Notes under the pieces: generated by a model | Database searches by the model: none | Seen by the model: only the letters and a program-made list of their open reading frames with translations | Told to the model about the DNA's origin: nothing | Translations under genes and position numbers: made by a program | Source of the DNA: Streptomyces sindenensis | Lineage (GTDB): Bacteria; Actinomycetota; Actinomycetes; Streptomycetales; Streptomycetaceae | Length of the DNA stretch: 64,000 bases | Reading direction: 5' to 3' | Assembly: GCF_014649035.1 (NCBI RefSeq) | Contig: NZ_BMSG01000001.1 | Span: forward strand, 1 to 64,000 | Shown here: piece after piece, positions 16,748 through 25,820 of the stretch | How positions within the stretch are numbered: the stretch's first letter is position 1 | Layout: each line of letters starts with the position of its first letter

Positions 16748-17751
16748 TCGACCTCTCCCGTCTTCATGAGCTGGCGCAGGTAGTACACGGCCACGCCGGA
16801 CAGCAGCAGCACCGTGATCAGAGCGATGGCGGAGCCCTGGCTGAAGGATGTGGACTCGAACGCCTTGGAGTAGGAGTAGAGGCCGAGGGTCTCGTACTCC
16901 GGCTCGGGCTTGTTGCCGCGCAGCAGCCAGATCTGGCCGAAGACGTTGAAGTCCCAGATCACCGAGAGGGTGGTGACCATGACGAAGACCGGCTTGATGA
17001 CCGGCCAGGTGACGAACTTGTAGATGCCGTAGGCGCTGGCACCGTCGAGGGCGGCGGCCTCCTCCAGCTCCTGGGGGACCTGGGTGAGGGCGGCGTACAG
17101 GGTGACGACGACGAACGGGATGGCGCCCCAGACGACCAGCAGCGTGATGATGCCGAAGCCCTGGACGGGGTTGAGGTACCAGTTGTGTCCGAGCCAGTCC
17201 TCGCCGGCCACCTTGGCGATCAGGGTGTTGATGAGGCCGTAGTCGGAGTCGGCCATGAAGCGGAAGATCGAGGCGGCGACCATCAGCGGCATCGACCAGG
17301 CGGCGATGAGGCAGGCGGTGAGCACCAGCCGGACCCAGGTGGTGAGCTTGCGCATGAGCAGGGCGACCAACAGCCCGATGCCCATCGTCAGCGTCACGCA
17401 GATCGCCATGAAGACGACCGTGCGGAAGGTCACCCACCAGAACTCGGGGTCGCCGAGGATGTTGGTGAACTGCTCGAAACCGACCCAGGGGGCCGGCTCT
17501 CCGGACCACAGTTCGCGGCGGCCCATGTCCTGGAAGGACATGACCACGGTCTTGCCGAGGGGGTAGAGGTAGACGGCGGCGATCGCCACGATCGCCGGGA
17601 GGATCAGGAAGTAGGGAAGGAGCTCGCCCTTCTTCCGCTTCCTCTTCTGTACCCGGGGCGCGTCGTCGTCGGGGGACGACTTGCCGATCGCCTGCGGGTC
17701 GGGTGGTACGGGGACCGGCGGCCCGGCGGCCTTGGTATCAGCGGCAGACAC
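16744..17751 (-). CDS. dasB: Chitobiose ABC transporter permease DasB
   Basis: 335 aa from GTG 17751 (GGAAGG, 8 nt). A Pro-rich then Lys/Arg-rich cytoplasmic N-terminus (RVQKRKRKKGE) precedes six helices. The EAA loop is ELEEAAALDGASAYGIYKFVTWPVIKP (MalF-like). It pairs with DasC to form the membrane channel. It is separated from dasA by a strong hairpin, so dasBCD transcription is probably lower than dasA. Confidence 0.95.
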   Translation of the reverse strand: MSAADTKAAGPPVPVPPDPQAIGKSSPDDDAPRVQKRKRKKGELLPYFLILPAIVAIAAVYLYPLGKTVVMSFQDMGRRELWSGEPAPWVGFEQFTNILGDPEFWWVTFRTVVFMAICVTLTMGIGLLVALLMRKLTTWVRLVLTACLIAAWSMPLMVAASIFRFMADSDYGLINTLIAKVAGEDWLGHNWYLNPVQGFGIITLLVVWGAIPFVVVTLYAALTQVPQELEEAAALDGASAYGIYKFVTWPVIKPVFVMVTTLSVIWDFNVFGQIWLLRGNKPEPEYETLGLYSYSKAFESTSFSQGSAIALITVLLLSGVAVYYLRQLMKTGEVE

Positions 17752-17819
17752 GTGGCTGACCTTCCATCGCGGGTCCGGGGCGGGCCCCGGAATTCACGGC
17801 GTACTTTTGCGGGAAAGGC

Positions 17820-17850
17820 GCGGGGGCCCGGCACAGTGCCGGGCCCCCGC
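17820..17850 (-). terminator. Attenuating hairpin between dasA and dasB
   Basis: An almost loopless palindrome, 15 nt arms around a single base (effectively 13 bp with a 5-nt loop), 15 nt after the dasA stop. It fits partial termination, giving excess binding protein over permease. Confidence 0.8.
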
Positions 17851-17865
17851 CTGGCGATCGGAAGG

Positions 17866-19164
17866 TCAGGATTCCTTGTTGATCAGCTCGTTGATCTTCT
17901 CGTCGGCCTTCTTGCTGGCGTCGGCGACGGAGGCGCCCTTGACGATCTCCAGGAGCATGTTCTGGAGGATCTCCTCCTTCTCCACGGAGGCCCAGCCCGG
18001 CGCGATCGGCGTGAACCAGGCGTCCGGCACCGCGTTGGCGATGGCGGCGGTCTCCGGCTTGGCCTTCAGCGGCTCAAGCTGCTTCTCGTTGTTGGGGAGG
18101 ATGTTCTTCGACGCGAGGACCTCCATGGACTTCGCGTTGGTGAAGAGGGAGATCCACTCCTCGCCGAGGTCCTGGATCTTGGACTTGGAGATGGTCGCGA
18201 GGTCCGAGCCGCCGATGAAGGACGGGAGGGCCTTGCCCTCGGGGCCGGGCATACCGGCCGTGGCGATCTTGCCCTCGAGCTTCGGGTTGCCGTTCTCGCC
18301 CGTGGTGACGCTGCCGGCCTCCCAGGCCTGGCCGTAGATCACGGCGGCCTTCTCGTTGGCCATGACGTTGGCGTGGTCCTGCTCGTCCTTCGTCACGTCG
18401 GCCTTGTTGTACTTCTTGACCAGGTCGACAAAGTGCTGGAGGCCCTTCTGCGCCTCCGGGGTGGACAGGGCGGCCTTCCACTCCTTGCTGCCCTCGTCGT
18501 ACGTGGCTATCTGGCCACCGTAGGCGGCGACGTAGGACATCGCGGCGTACCAGTAGCGGCCCGGGTAGTAGAGGGAGGAGGCGCGCTTGTCCTTCTTGCC
18601 CAGCTCGGCGTCGACCTTGTCCATCGCGGCGAGGAACTCGTCCTCGGTCTGCGGGAGGACGTCGCTGCCGGTGCCGGCCTTCAGCATGTCCTTGTTGTAC
18701 ACGGCCAGACGGGCGCTGGCGTAGTAAGGAACGCAGTAGGTCTTGCCCTCGAAGGAGCACGTGTCCTTCAGACCCTTGATCCAGGTGTCCGAGTTCTCGT
18801 ACTTCTTGGGGTCGATTTCTCCGAGCGCACCGTTGAGGATGTACTGCATGGTCTCGGTGTTGCCGAGTTCGACGACGTCCGGGAATTTGTCGCCACCGAG
18901 GGAGGTGTCCAGCTTCTTGACCTTGTCGGCCCACTGCTGGTACTGAACCTGGACCTTGACGCCCGGGTACTTCTTGTTGAACTCGGCGTTGACGTCCTTG
19001 ACCAGCTCCGGCCAGGTGGACTGGGCCTCGCCCATGAGCCAGACGGTCAGGGTTTCCTTGCGGTCCTTCGGGTCGGCGGACGAATTCTTGTCGTCCGAAC
19101 CACACGCCGCGACCGAAACCAACATGCCCGCGACACCGATCGCCGCGATGAGCTTGCGCTTCAC
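17866..19164 (-). CDS. dasA: Chitobiose-binding lipoprotein DasA
   Basis: 432 aa from GTG 19164 (GAGGAGGG, 6 nt). A lipoprotein signal with lipobox VAAC puts the acylated Cys at 21, followed by a short Asp/Ser linker. The body is an SBP type 1 fold (ETLTVWLMGEAQSTWPELVKDV..., GGSDLATISKSKIQDLGEEWISLF). DasA binds (GlcNAc)2 at the outer membrane face and delivers it to DasBC. Its promoter region carries two dre sites and it is divergent from its repressor gene dasR. Confidence 0.96.
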   Translation of the reverse strand: MKRKLIAAIGVAGMLVSVAACGSDDKNSSADPKDRKETLTVWLMGEAQSTWPELVKDVNAEFNKKYPGVKVQVQYQQWADKVKKLDTSLGGDKFPDVVELGNTETMQYILNGALGEIDPKKYENSDTWIKGLKDTCSFEGKTYCVPYYASARLAVYNKDMLKAGTGSDVLPQTEDEFLAAMDKVDAELGKKDKRASSLYYPGRYWYAAMSYVAAYGGQIATYDEGSKEWKAALSTPEAQKGLQHFVDLVKKYNKADVTKDEQDHANVMANEKAAVIYGQAWEAGSVTTGENGNPKLEGKIATAGMPGPEGKALPSFIGGSDLATISKSKIQDLGEEWISLFTNAKSMEVLASKNILPNNEKQLEPLKAKPETAAIANAVPDAWFTPIAPGWASVEKEEILQNMLLEIVKGASVADASKKADEKINELINKES

Positions 19165-19246
19165 GTCAAACCCTCCTCAGGGATGCTGCAACCCCACCCA
19201 CCGCGAAGACATTCGACGAGTTCTGCTGGGGCTGGACCTGGTCTTT

Positions 19247-19262
19247 AATGGTTTAGACCAGT
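19247..19262. promoter_or_regulatory. dre site 1 (dasA-dasR)
   Basis: AATGGTTTAGACCAGT; the core TGGTTTAGACCA has one mismatch to the consensus. It is 83 bp upstream of the dasA start. A partial third copy (CCTGGTCTTTAATGG) overlaps its left side at about 19236. Confidence 0.9.
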
Positions 19263-19270
19263 ACCGGGAG

Positions 19271-19286
19271 CTTGGCCTAGACCTTT
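19271..19286. promoter_or_regulatory. dre site 2 (dasA-dasR)
   Basis: CTTGGCCTAGACCTTT; the core has two mismatches (TGGCCTAGACCT). It is 24 bp centre to centre from site 1, between dasA and dasR. Confidence 0.85.
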
Positions 19287-19443
19287 AGGGGTGTCAAGGG
19301 TGTATAAGAAGTGCACTCGCGTCCGTTATAGGACCGACACCTAAGGGAGGGCGACGACCCGTGACCGGACCGTGCCACCATGTGAGCCGCGACAGACGGA
19401 GGAGCCGGTGACGGCAGCAACGCAAGCGTCGGGAAGGCGGGCC

Positions 19444-20208
19444 ATGAGTGCCGACGGGGGCAGTACGGGGAGCGAGACCGGTACGGGTACGCGCACGGCG
19501 CGCGTACCGAAGTACTACCGGCTCAAGCGGCATCTCCTCGATATGACGGACACCTTGCCGCCGGGCACCCCGGTGCCGCCCGAACGCACCCTGGCCGCCG
19601 AGTTCGACACCTCGCGCACCACCGTGCGCCAGGCCCTCCAGGAACTGGTCGTCGAGGGCCGGCTGGAACGCATCCAGGGCAAGGGCACCTTCGTCGCCAA
19701 GCCGAAGGTCTCCCAGGCCCTCCAGCTCACCTCGTACACCGAGGACATGCGCGCCCAGGGGCTGGAACCGACATCCCAGCTACTGGACATCGGCTATGTC
19801 ACGGCGGACGACACCCTCGCCGGTCTGCTGGACATCTCGACGGGCGGCCGGGTGCTGCGCATCGAGCGGCTCCGGCTCGCCAGCGGCGAACCGATGGCGA
19901 TCGAGACCACGCACCTTTCGGCCAAACGCTTCCCCGCGCTGCGCCGTTCGCTGGTGAAGTACACCTCGCTCTACACCGCGCTCGCCGAGGTGTACGACGT
20001 CCGCCTCGCCGAGGCGGAGGAGACCATCGAGACCTCGCTCGCCACGCCCCGGGAAGCGGGGCTGCTGGGCACCGATGTGGGCCTGCCGATGCTCATGCTG
20101 TCCCGCCATTCGGTGGACGGCCGGGGCGAACCGGTGGAGTGGGTGCGCTCGGTGTACCGGGGCGACCGCTACAAGTTCGTGGCGCGCCTGAAGCGTCCGA
20201 CGGACTGA
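19444..20208 (+). CDS. dasR: GntR/HutC-family global repressor DasR
   Basis: 254 aa from ATG 19444; a GTG at 19408 would add 12 residues. The N-terminal winged HTH spans about 20-85 ([45 protein letters not shown] and GKGTFVAKP). The C-terminal UTRA effector domain ([21 protein letters not shown] ... [15 protein letters not shown]) binds amino-sugar phosphates. DasR represses the GlcNAc/chitin genes and links nutrient state to development and antibiotics. It is divergent from dasA over a 279-bp region. Confidence 0.97.
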   Translation: MSADGGSTGSETGTGTRTARVPKYYRLKRHLLDMTDTLPPGTPVPPERTLAAEFDTSRTTVRQALQELVVEGRLERIQGKGTFVAKPKVSQALQLTSYTEDMRAQGLEPTSQLLDIGYVTADDTLAGLLDISTGGRVLRIERLRLASGEPMAIETTHLSAKRFPALRRSLVKYTSLYTALAEVYDVRLAEAEETIETSLATPREAGLLGTDVGLPMLMLSRHSVDGRGEPVEWVRSVYRGDRYKFVARLKRPTD

Positions 20209-20240
20209 GCGCCGAAGGCGACGGCAGCACGGACACAAGG

Positions 20241-20278
20241 CGGTGGCCCGGGGATCGACTCCCCGGGCCACCGCCCGT
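20241..20278. terminator. Terminator between dasR and the aldo/keto reductase gene
   Basis: A perfect 13-bp stem (20241-20253 / 20261-20273), 7-nt loop, then CCCGTTTT. It lies between convergent genes. Confidence 0.88.
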
Positions 20279-20298
20279 TTTCGGTCACACGAGGAGCG

Positions 20299-21309
20299 TC
20301 AGCGCAGTTCGGGGTCCATCTCGATCACGCTGTACGGGTACGGGAGCGCCTGGTCGCTCGCCGCGGTGAGCAGGGCCGCGTCGGCCGGGTCCAGGTCCAG
20401 GTCCGCGGCTCCCAGGTTGGTCTCCAGCTGCTCCAGGGTGCGCGCGCCCACGATGGGGGCGGTGACGCCGGGCCGGCCGAGCAGCCAGGCGAGGGCCAGC
20501 ACCGGCACCGCCAGGCCCGTGCGCCCCGCGACCTCGTGCAGGGCGTCCAGCACCCGCCAGGTGCGCTCGTCGCCCTCGTACGCGCTCCAGGACTCGCCCC
20601 AGCCGAGCCGCTCGGCGGTCTCCACGCGGGTGCCCGTGGGCGGCCGCTGTGCACCGCGCCGGATCGCGCCGCTCAGCCAGCCGCCGCGCAGCGGGCTCCA
20701 CGGGATGACGCCGAGGCCCTCGTTGCGGCTGACCTCCAGCAGTTCCCACTCGGCGGAGCGGTCCAGCAGGTTGTAGAGCGGCTGGAGGGCGGTGAAGGGC
20801 TCCCAGCCGTTCGCACGGCTGAGGTCGACGGCCTTCTGGAGCTGCCAGCCGGAGAAGTTGCTGGCCCCGATGTAGCGCACCTTGCCGGAGGTGACCAGGG
20901 CGTCCAGCGTCGAGAGGGTCTCCTCCAGCGGGGTGCCGGGGTCCCAGGCGTGCACCTGGTAGAGGTCGATGTGGTCGGTGCCCAGCCGTCGCAGGCTCGA
21001 CTCGACCCCGGCGATCAGGTGCGCCCGGCCCAGCCCCCGGTCGTTCTGGCCTTCCCCGGTGCCGTACCGGACCTTGGTGGCGATCACCACGTCGTCACGG
21101 CGCTGTCTCTTCAGCCAGCGGCCGAGGATCTCCTCGGAGGCTCCGGCGGAGTAGATGTCGGCGGTGTCCACGAAGGTGCCGCCCGCCTCGGTGAAGCGGT
21201 CCAGCAGGGCGTGGCTGGTGGACTCGTCGGCCTCCCGGCCGAACGTCATGGCGCCCAGGCAGAGTTCACTGACCCGCAGGCCGGTCTTGCCGAGGTAGCG
21301 GTAACGCAT
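20299..21309 (-). CDS. Aldo/keto reductase
   Basis: 336 aa. AKR barrel with Asp and Tyr of the tetrad in [18 protein letters not shown], Lys in ATKVRYG, His in DLYQVHAWD, and the NADPH-binding end [14 protein letters not shown]. It reduces carbonyls or sugars with NADPH. It is the last gene of the leftward 12-gene operon and its start lies 44 bp inside the preceding gene, so it is probably translated with it. In the proposed sugar pathway it could reduce a keto-sugar; that is inference, since AKRs of this type are promiscuous. Confidence 0.9.
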   Translation of the reverse strand: MRYRYLGKTGLRVSELCLGAMTFGREADESTSHALLDRFTEAGGTFVDTADIYSAGASEEILGRWLKRQRRDDVVIATKVRYGTGEGQNDRGLGRAHLIAGVESSLRRLGTDHIDLYQVHAWDPGTPLEETLSTLDALVTSGKVRYIGASNFSGWQLQKAVDLSRANGWEPFTALQPLYNLLDRSAEWELLEVSRNEGLGVIPWSPLRGGWLSGAIRRGAQRPPTGTRVETAERLGWGESWSAYEGDERTWRVLDALHEVAGRTGLAVPVLALAWLLGRPGVTAPIVGARTLEQLETNLGAADLDLDPADAALLTAASDQALPYPYSVIEMDPELR

Positions 21310-22408
21310 GGTGGGTTCCTTCGTCGTGGTGGTGGACACGGAGGGCGGCCGGGGGCCGTTCGTCCGGTTCGGCGAGCGAGACGGACACTTCCTGGACGCA
21401 GTGGTCGGACAGTCCGCGCGGATCGCGGAAGCGGTAGCTGTGCACGCGGGCGCCCGGTGTGCTGAGCACCCAGTCCAGCCGCCACCAGCGCAGGCCCGGG
21501 CGAGGCTGCCAGGAGACGGGGCAGACCTTCCCGGCCAGGGCGACGGCATCGGCGCCCAGGCGGGCGATGCGGCGGGCGTCCCCGATCGCGGGGGTGGTGT
21601 TGAAGTCCCCGGCGATCAGGGCCGGGTGGGGGCAGCCGGCGACGTCCGCGAGGAGTCCCCGGTACTCCTGCCGCCGGTCGGCGGCCCGGGAGCGGACCGC
21701 GCGGTAGAAGTCTGCGCGCAACGGGCTGATCAGCCGCAGCTGTACCGGGATGTGGACGTTGAACGTGGCGAGAATCCGACCGTCGCCGGGCATCTCCAGA
21801 TCCACCCGCAGGGTCCGGCGAGCGGCCGTCTCGACGGTCGCGGCGACCGGCAGGCGGGACAGGGTGATCAGGCCGCGGGCGATGACGGCCTCGTGATCGG
21901 GGAAGGCCGCGCGCAGCCGCCACTCGTCGTCGATCAGCCGGTAGGTGCCGTCGAACCGGTCGTGGTGGTACTCCTGGAGGAGGTAGACGTCAGCGTCGAG
22001 CTCGCGCAGGAAGGCGTAGAACGCCTCGGGGTCGGTGCTCTGGCACCAGTGCTGGGTGTTCCAGGAGACGATGCGCACGGCCCCGTCCGGCGGTGGGCGG
22101 CGCGCTCCCCTGACCAGTGCGCCGGGCACCAGACCGGACTGCCGGACCCCCAGCAGCAGAGCCGCGGCCGCCACCGCTCCGGCCGCGAGGTCCCCCGTCA
22201 CCCCGGCGAGCGCCAGGAGCAGGGCGGGCACCACGGCGAAGAGGGGCGGCGGCAGCAGCGAGGGCAGCAGCCAGAACCACCAGCGGCCGTTGAGGGCGAG
22301 GTGGGCGGCGAGGAATCCGGCCCAGGCCAGCGCGGCCCACAGCGGCGGGCCCGGCTCCCCCGCAGCCGCGTTCGTGAGGGCCCCGCCGAGGGCGACGGCT
22401 GCCATCAC
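21266..22408 (-). CDS. VanJ-like membrane-anchored EEP-family phosphatase (copy 1)
   Basis: 380 aa. Three hydrophobic helices (about 20-95) come first. An endonuclease/exonuclease/phosphatase domain with an intact active site follows: VSWNTQHW (Asn), LLQEYHHD (Glu), AGDFNTTP (Asp, Asn), RLDWVLS and GLSDHC (His). The order matches VanJ, the teicoplanin-resistance protein thought to act on polyprenyl pyrophosphate outside the membrane. Start GTG 22408 overlaps the GT4 stop (GTGA); ATG 22405 also fits. It is paralogous to the gene at 23568. A lipid-phosphate substrate is inferred, not shown. Confidence 0.82.
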   Translation of the reverse strand: MMAAVALGGALTNAAAGEPGPPLWAALAWAGFLAAHLALNGRWWFWLLPSLLPPPLFAVVPALLLALAGVTGDLAAGAVAAAALLLGVRQSGLVPGALVRGARRPPPDGAVRIVSWNTQHWCQSTDPEAFYAFLRELDADVYLLQEYHHDRFDGTYRLIDDEWRLRAAFPDHEAVIARGLITLSRLPVAATVETAARRTLRVDLEMPGDGRILATFNVHIPVQLRLISPLRADFYRAVRSRAADRRQEYRGLLADVAGCPHPALIAGDFNTTPAIGDARRIARLGADAVALAGKVCPVSWQPRPGLRWWRLDWVLSTPGARVHSYRFRDPRGLSDHCVQEVSVSLAEPDERPPAALRVHHHDEGTHHALPLPRQDRPAGQ

Positions 22409-23571
22409 GCGGGGGCTCCCTGGACGCCCCGCCGTGCCCCGGCCTCCCGGAACAGGGCGTCGTAGGCGTCCAGGCAGTGGTCCGTCCCGTACCGGGCACG
22501 GGCATCGCGGCCTCCCTCGGCGCGGCGCTCCGGCGGGTAGGCGGCCACCTCGCGCAGGGCCGCGGCCAGGGCGTGGGCGTCGCCGGGCGGGAAAAGACGG
22601 CCGAAACCCGTCTCCGTCACCGGGACGCGCATCCCGGGGGCATCGCTCGCGACCGAGGGGACGCCGAGCATCATCGCCTCCGCCTGCGAGATGCCGAAGG
22701 ACTCCTCGGCGACGGACGGGAGGGCGAAGGCGTCCAACGAGGCGTAGAACCCGGCCACCTGGTCGTCGGGGAGGAAGCCGGTGAAGCGGATGCGGGCGTC
22801 GTCCCCGGCGCGGGCGCGCAGCGCCCCGACGACGCTGCCGCCGGCGACCTTGGAGTAGTCCCCCGCGATCAGCAGCCGGGCCTCGGGGTCCGGGAAGGCC
22901 CGGAAGGCGTCGACCAGGTGGTGCAGCCCCTTCTCCGGGGCGATCCGCCCGAGGAAGCCGATGTGCGGGCCCGTCGTCTCGCGGAAGGCGGCGGGCGCGG
23001 GCGCGCGCTCCCGGCAGGGCGGTGCGATGGAGAGCAGACGGCGCTCGCGCATCAGGGGCCAGTGGCGTGAATGCTCCGCGTGGTCCACGTTGTTGACGAC
23101 GACGGCCGCCGAGCGGCGCAGCGCCCCGGCGACCGAGGCGTCGACCACCCTGACCTGGAGCGGGGCGAGCACGCCGCCGGGCAGCCAGACGTCGTCGTGG
23201 TGGGTGGCGACGACCGGGGTGTCCTGGGCGAGCCGGGCGACGATCCCGGCCTCCAGCATCGGCAGATGGAGGTTGACGACCCGGGAGGCGCGGGCGACCC
23301 GTCCGGCGAGCGGGGCGAAGGCGGGGCTGACCACGCCGCGTCCGACGCGGGCGACGACCGGGGCGCGGAACACCTCCACGCCGTTCACGGTCTCCCGCGC
23401 GGGGTGTCCGGGTTCGTGCCGGCAGGCGACGACGGCGACCCGGCGGCCCCGCGCGGCCAGCCCTTCGGCGACCGTGCGGGCCACTTCGGTGAGCCCGCTG
23501 GTGTACGGGAGGTAGTAGGTGAGCACGATCGTCGCGTCGAAGCGGGGCGAGCGCGCGGAGCGCCGGGTCAT
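22405..23571 (-). CDS. GT4-family glycosyltransferase
   Basis: 388 aa, GT-B fold. The N-terminal acceptor domain begins TIVLTYYLPYTSGLTEVARTVAEGL. The C-terminal donor domain has GFLGRIAPEKGLHHLVDAF and the nucleotide-sugar motif EESFGISQAEAMMLGVPSVAS. It has no membrane segment. It uses an NDP-sugar on a lipid-linked or small-molecule acceptor. It overlaps both neighbours by 4 bp, so it is tightly coupled in the operon between the two VanJ-like genes. Confidence 0.9.
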   Translation of the reverse strand: MTRRSARSPRFDATIVLTYYLPYTSGLTEVARTVAEGLAARGRRVAVVACRHEPGHPARETVNGVEVFRAPVVARVGRGVVSPAFAPLAGRVARASRVVNLHLPMLEAGIVARLAQDTPVVATHHDDVWLPGGVLAPLQVRVVDASVAGALRRSAAVVVNNVDHAEHSRHWPLMRERRLLSIAPPCRERAPAPAAFRETTGPHIGFLGRIAPEKGLHHLVDAFRAFPDPEARLLIAGDYSKVAGGSVVGALRARAGDDARIRFTGFLPDDQVAGFYASLDAFALPSVAEESFGISQAEAMMLGVPSVASDAPGMRVPVTETGFGRLFPPGDAHALAAALREVAAYPPERRAEGGRDARARYGTDHCLDAYDALFREAGARRGVQGAPA

Positions 23572-24740
23572 GACCGGTCCTTCTCGGTGGCCGGGGCGGT
23601 GGTGGCCCCGGAGGCGGGCAGGGAGAGGTCCAGCTCGATCAGCCGGTGGGTGGAGAGCGCGGCGGGCGGGTCCTGGACGGACTGCCGGTGCAGGTCCACG
23701 CGGGGCGACACGAACGCCCAGTCGAGCCGCCAGAGGGCCGGGCCGCTCACCGGGAACGTCGCCGGGTACACCGAGTCCCCGGCGTCGGCGGCGTCCCGCA
23801 GTCCGTCGAACCAGCGCAGGTCCCCGGTGCCCGGCAGCACGTTGAGGTCCCCGGCGAGGACCACCGGGTTCTCGTTGGCGTCGAGGTCGTCGCGCAGAGC
23901 CCGGAAGTGGCGGTCGCGGCGGTCGGAGAGCTGCCGTACGGAGCGGTGGTAGGAGGCGGTCAAGGGGTTGCGGTCGACGTTCAGCAGATCGGGCAGGTGC
24001 GTGTTGTAGAGGGACAGGGTCTCGCCGTCCACCACGATGTCGGTGCGCAGGACGCGGATGTTCCAGTAGTCGGCCCAGGAGGTGTCGGGCGGGGCGAGGC
24101 CGTCGGGCCGCAGCGCCCGCACCGAGGTGATCGGGAAGCGGGACAGGGTGAGGAACTCCCCCTCGGTGGCGATGTGGAAGCCGGGGAACTCCCTTCGGAT
24201 CCGGGCCAGATCATCGATCGGGGCGGGTTCGTCGCCCCGGGCGTTCTGGTACTCCTGCAGGAGGTAGACGTCGGCGGAGCGGGACTTCAGGTAGCCGTAG
24301 AAGGCGTCGGTGTCGCTGTCCTGGTCCCAGAAGAAGGTGTTCCAGTTGACCACCTTCAGGGCGCCCGGGGGCACGGCCGGCTGTCCGCGCAGCAGCGCCC
24401 CGGGGTGCAGTCCGGTCTGCCAGGAGCCCAGCAGCAGCGAGACCAGGACGACGCCCACGGCCGCCCGCCGCCGGTGGCGGATCAGCGCGGCCGGGATCAA
24501 CAGGACCAGCGGGAAGAGGAGATGGAGGACGGGCGGGGCGAGGCCGAGCCCGTTCCACACCCACCACCGGCCGCTGAGGAGCGCGCGGGCGGCGACGAAC
24601 AGGGCCCACAGCACGGCCACGGCGAGCAGCAGCCGGCCGGGCCACCGGCGGACGTCCCTCTCCCGCTCTCCCGGCCGGGGGGCGTCGGCCGCGTCCGGGT
24701 CCGCGGGGGCGGCGCTGGCCGCCGTCAGGCCCCCCGTCAT
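23568..24740 (-). CDS. VanJ-like membrane-anchored EEP-family phosphatase (copy 2)
   Basis: 390 aa from ATG 24740 (ATGA overlap with the GT2 stop); the longer frame to 24812 runs into GT2. A 40-residue hydrophilic N-terminus precedes three helices (about 57-140). The EEP domain then shows VVNWNTFFW, YLLQEYQN, AGDLNVLPG and RLDWAFVS, but the final motif is LSTHR where copy 1 has SDHC; the His is kept. Same architecture as copy 1 and probably an old duplication. The catalytic domain should face outside, as in VanJ. Confidence 0.82.
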   Translation of the reverse strand: MTGGLTAASAAPADPDAADAPRPGERERDVRRWPGRLLLAVAVLWALFVAARALLSGRWWVWNGLGLAPPVLHLLFPLVLLIPAALIRHRRRAAVGVVLVSLLLGSWQTGLHPGALLRGQPAVPPGALKVVNWNTFFWDQDSDTDAFYGYLKSRSADVYLLQEYQNARGDEPAPIDDLARIRREFPGFHIATEGEFLTLSRFPITSVRALRPDGLAPPDTSWADYWNIRVLRTDIVVDGETLSLYNTHLPDLLNVDRNPLTASYHRSVRQLSDRRDRHFRALRDDLDANENPVVLAGDLNVLPGTGDLRWFDGLRDAADAGDSVYPATFPVSGPALWRLDWAFVSPRVDLHRQSVQDPPAALSTHRLIELDLSLPASGATTAPATEKDRS

Positions 24741-25768
24741 GGCGTGGCCCGTACCGTGTCGAGGTGCGCCCCCGGCTCGTACAGGCGCCGGAAGCGGCGG
24801 GAGGCCAGCCACTGGAGGACACCGACGCCCGCGCCCACCGCGATGACCGCGTTGACGACAGTGTGCGCGAAGGCGAAGTAGGCGGCGAACAGGGGGCCCC
24901 TGCGGCCCAGCACGAAGCGGTACAGGGCGGTGTCGGCGAGCAGGGCGAGGGCGAGCAGGGCGGCGGGGACCAGCAGCCAGGGCGCGGCGAGCAGGCCGAG
25001 CGGCAGGGTGGTCAGGGCGAGCAGGGCCGCGACGCTGGCCCCGGCCCGGGGTCCGGTGGCGATGCCGCCGGGAAGGTCGCCCCGGCGCACGTACAGCGGG
25101 ATGTGCAGCCGGGTGCGGTGGAAGACCTTGCGCAGCACGACCCGCCAGGTGTCGTCGTGGTCGTGCCGTCCCCGGACGGCGGTGGAGCTGTGGACCTCGT
25201 AGCTCCGGCAGATGCGGGCGGCGTAGTCGCCGTCCTCGGTGTGGCGCAGCCGGGGGTTGAAGGGGCCGATCTCGGCGAAGACACGGGCGGGCATGGCGCA
25301 GATCGCGGTGTGCAGGGTGCCGATGCGGCCCTCGGTTTCGGCCAGCCAGTAGAACTGGTGCAGGCAGCGGTACTCCTCGATCAGGCTGTCGCGGATGAGG
25401 GGTTCGGCGTCGTAGGTGCCGCAGACCGCGCCGATGCGGGGGTCCGAGTCGAGCAGGGCGACGGCGTTGGCGATCGCGTCCGGTTCCATCGCCACGTCGG
25501 AGTCGACGAACACGACGATCTCGCCCCGGGCGTGGGCCGCCCCCGTGTTGCGGGTGGTGGCGACCCCGCTGTTGACGCCGGTGCTGATCACCCGCACCCC
25601 GCAGGCCTCGGCGACGGCGACGGAGTCGTCGGTGGAGCAGTCGTCGACGAGCAGCACCTCCAGGGGCTCGTAGGTCTGGGCGAGGGCGGCGCGCAGGCAG
25701 AGTTCCAGGGCGCGGCCGTAGTTGTAGTTGGGGATGACGATGGAGACGAGGGGGTGCTTCCGGTTCAT
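24737..25768 (-). CDS. GT2-family glycosyltransferase with C-terminal membrane helices (copy 1)
   Basis: 343 aa. GT-A domain: VSIVIPNYNYGRALELCLRAAL, VDDCSTDDSV and the DxD-type motif FVDSDVAMEPDA; the acceptor/catalytic region is RLRHTEDGDYAARI. Two to three hydrophobic segments follow from about residue 235 (LLALTTLPLGLLAAPWLLVPAALLALALLA). It probably transfers a sugar to a polyprenyl phosphate or lipid-linked acceptor at the inner membrane face. It is 52 bp downstream of the UbiA gene and paralogous to the gene at 30482. Confidence 0.88.
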   Translation of the reverse strand: MNRKHPLVSIVIPNYNYGRALELCLRAALAQTYEPLEVLLVDDCSTDDSVAVAEACGVRVISTGVNSGVATTRNTGAAHARGEIVVFVDSDVAMEPDAIANAVALLDSDPRIGAVCGTYDAEPLIRDSLIEEYRCLHQFYWLAETEGRIGTLHTAICAMPARVFAEIGPFNPRLRHTEDGDYAARICRSYEVHSSTAVRGRHDHDDTWRVVLRKVFHRTRLHIPLYVRRGDLPGGIATGPRAGASVAALLALTTLPLGLLAAPWLLVPAALLALALLADTALYRFVLGRRGPLFAAYFAFAHTVVNAVIAVGAGVGVLQWLASRRFRRLYEPGAHLDTVRATP

Positions 25769-25820
25769 GGGACGCCTTCGGGCGGTCGGAGGGGCGGACG
25801 GGCGGGCCGGACGGAGACCG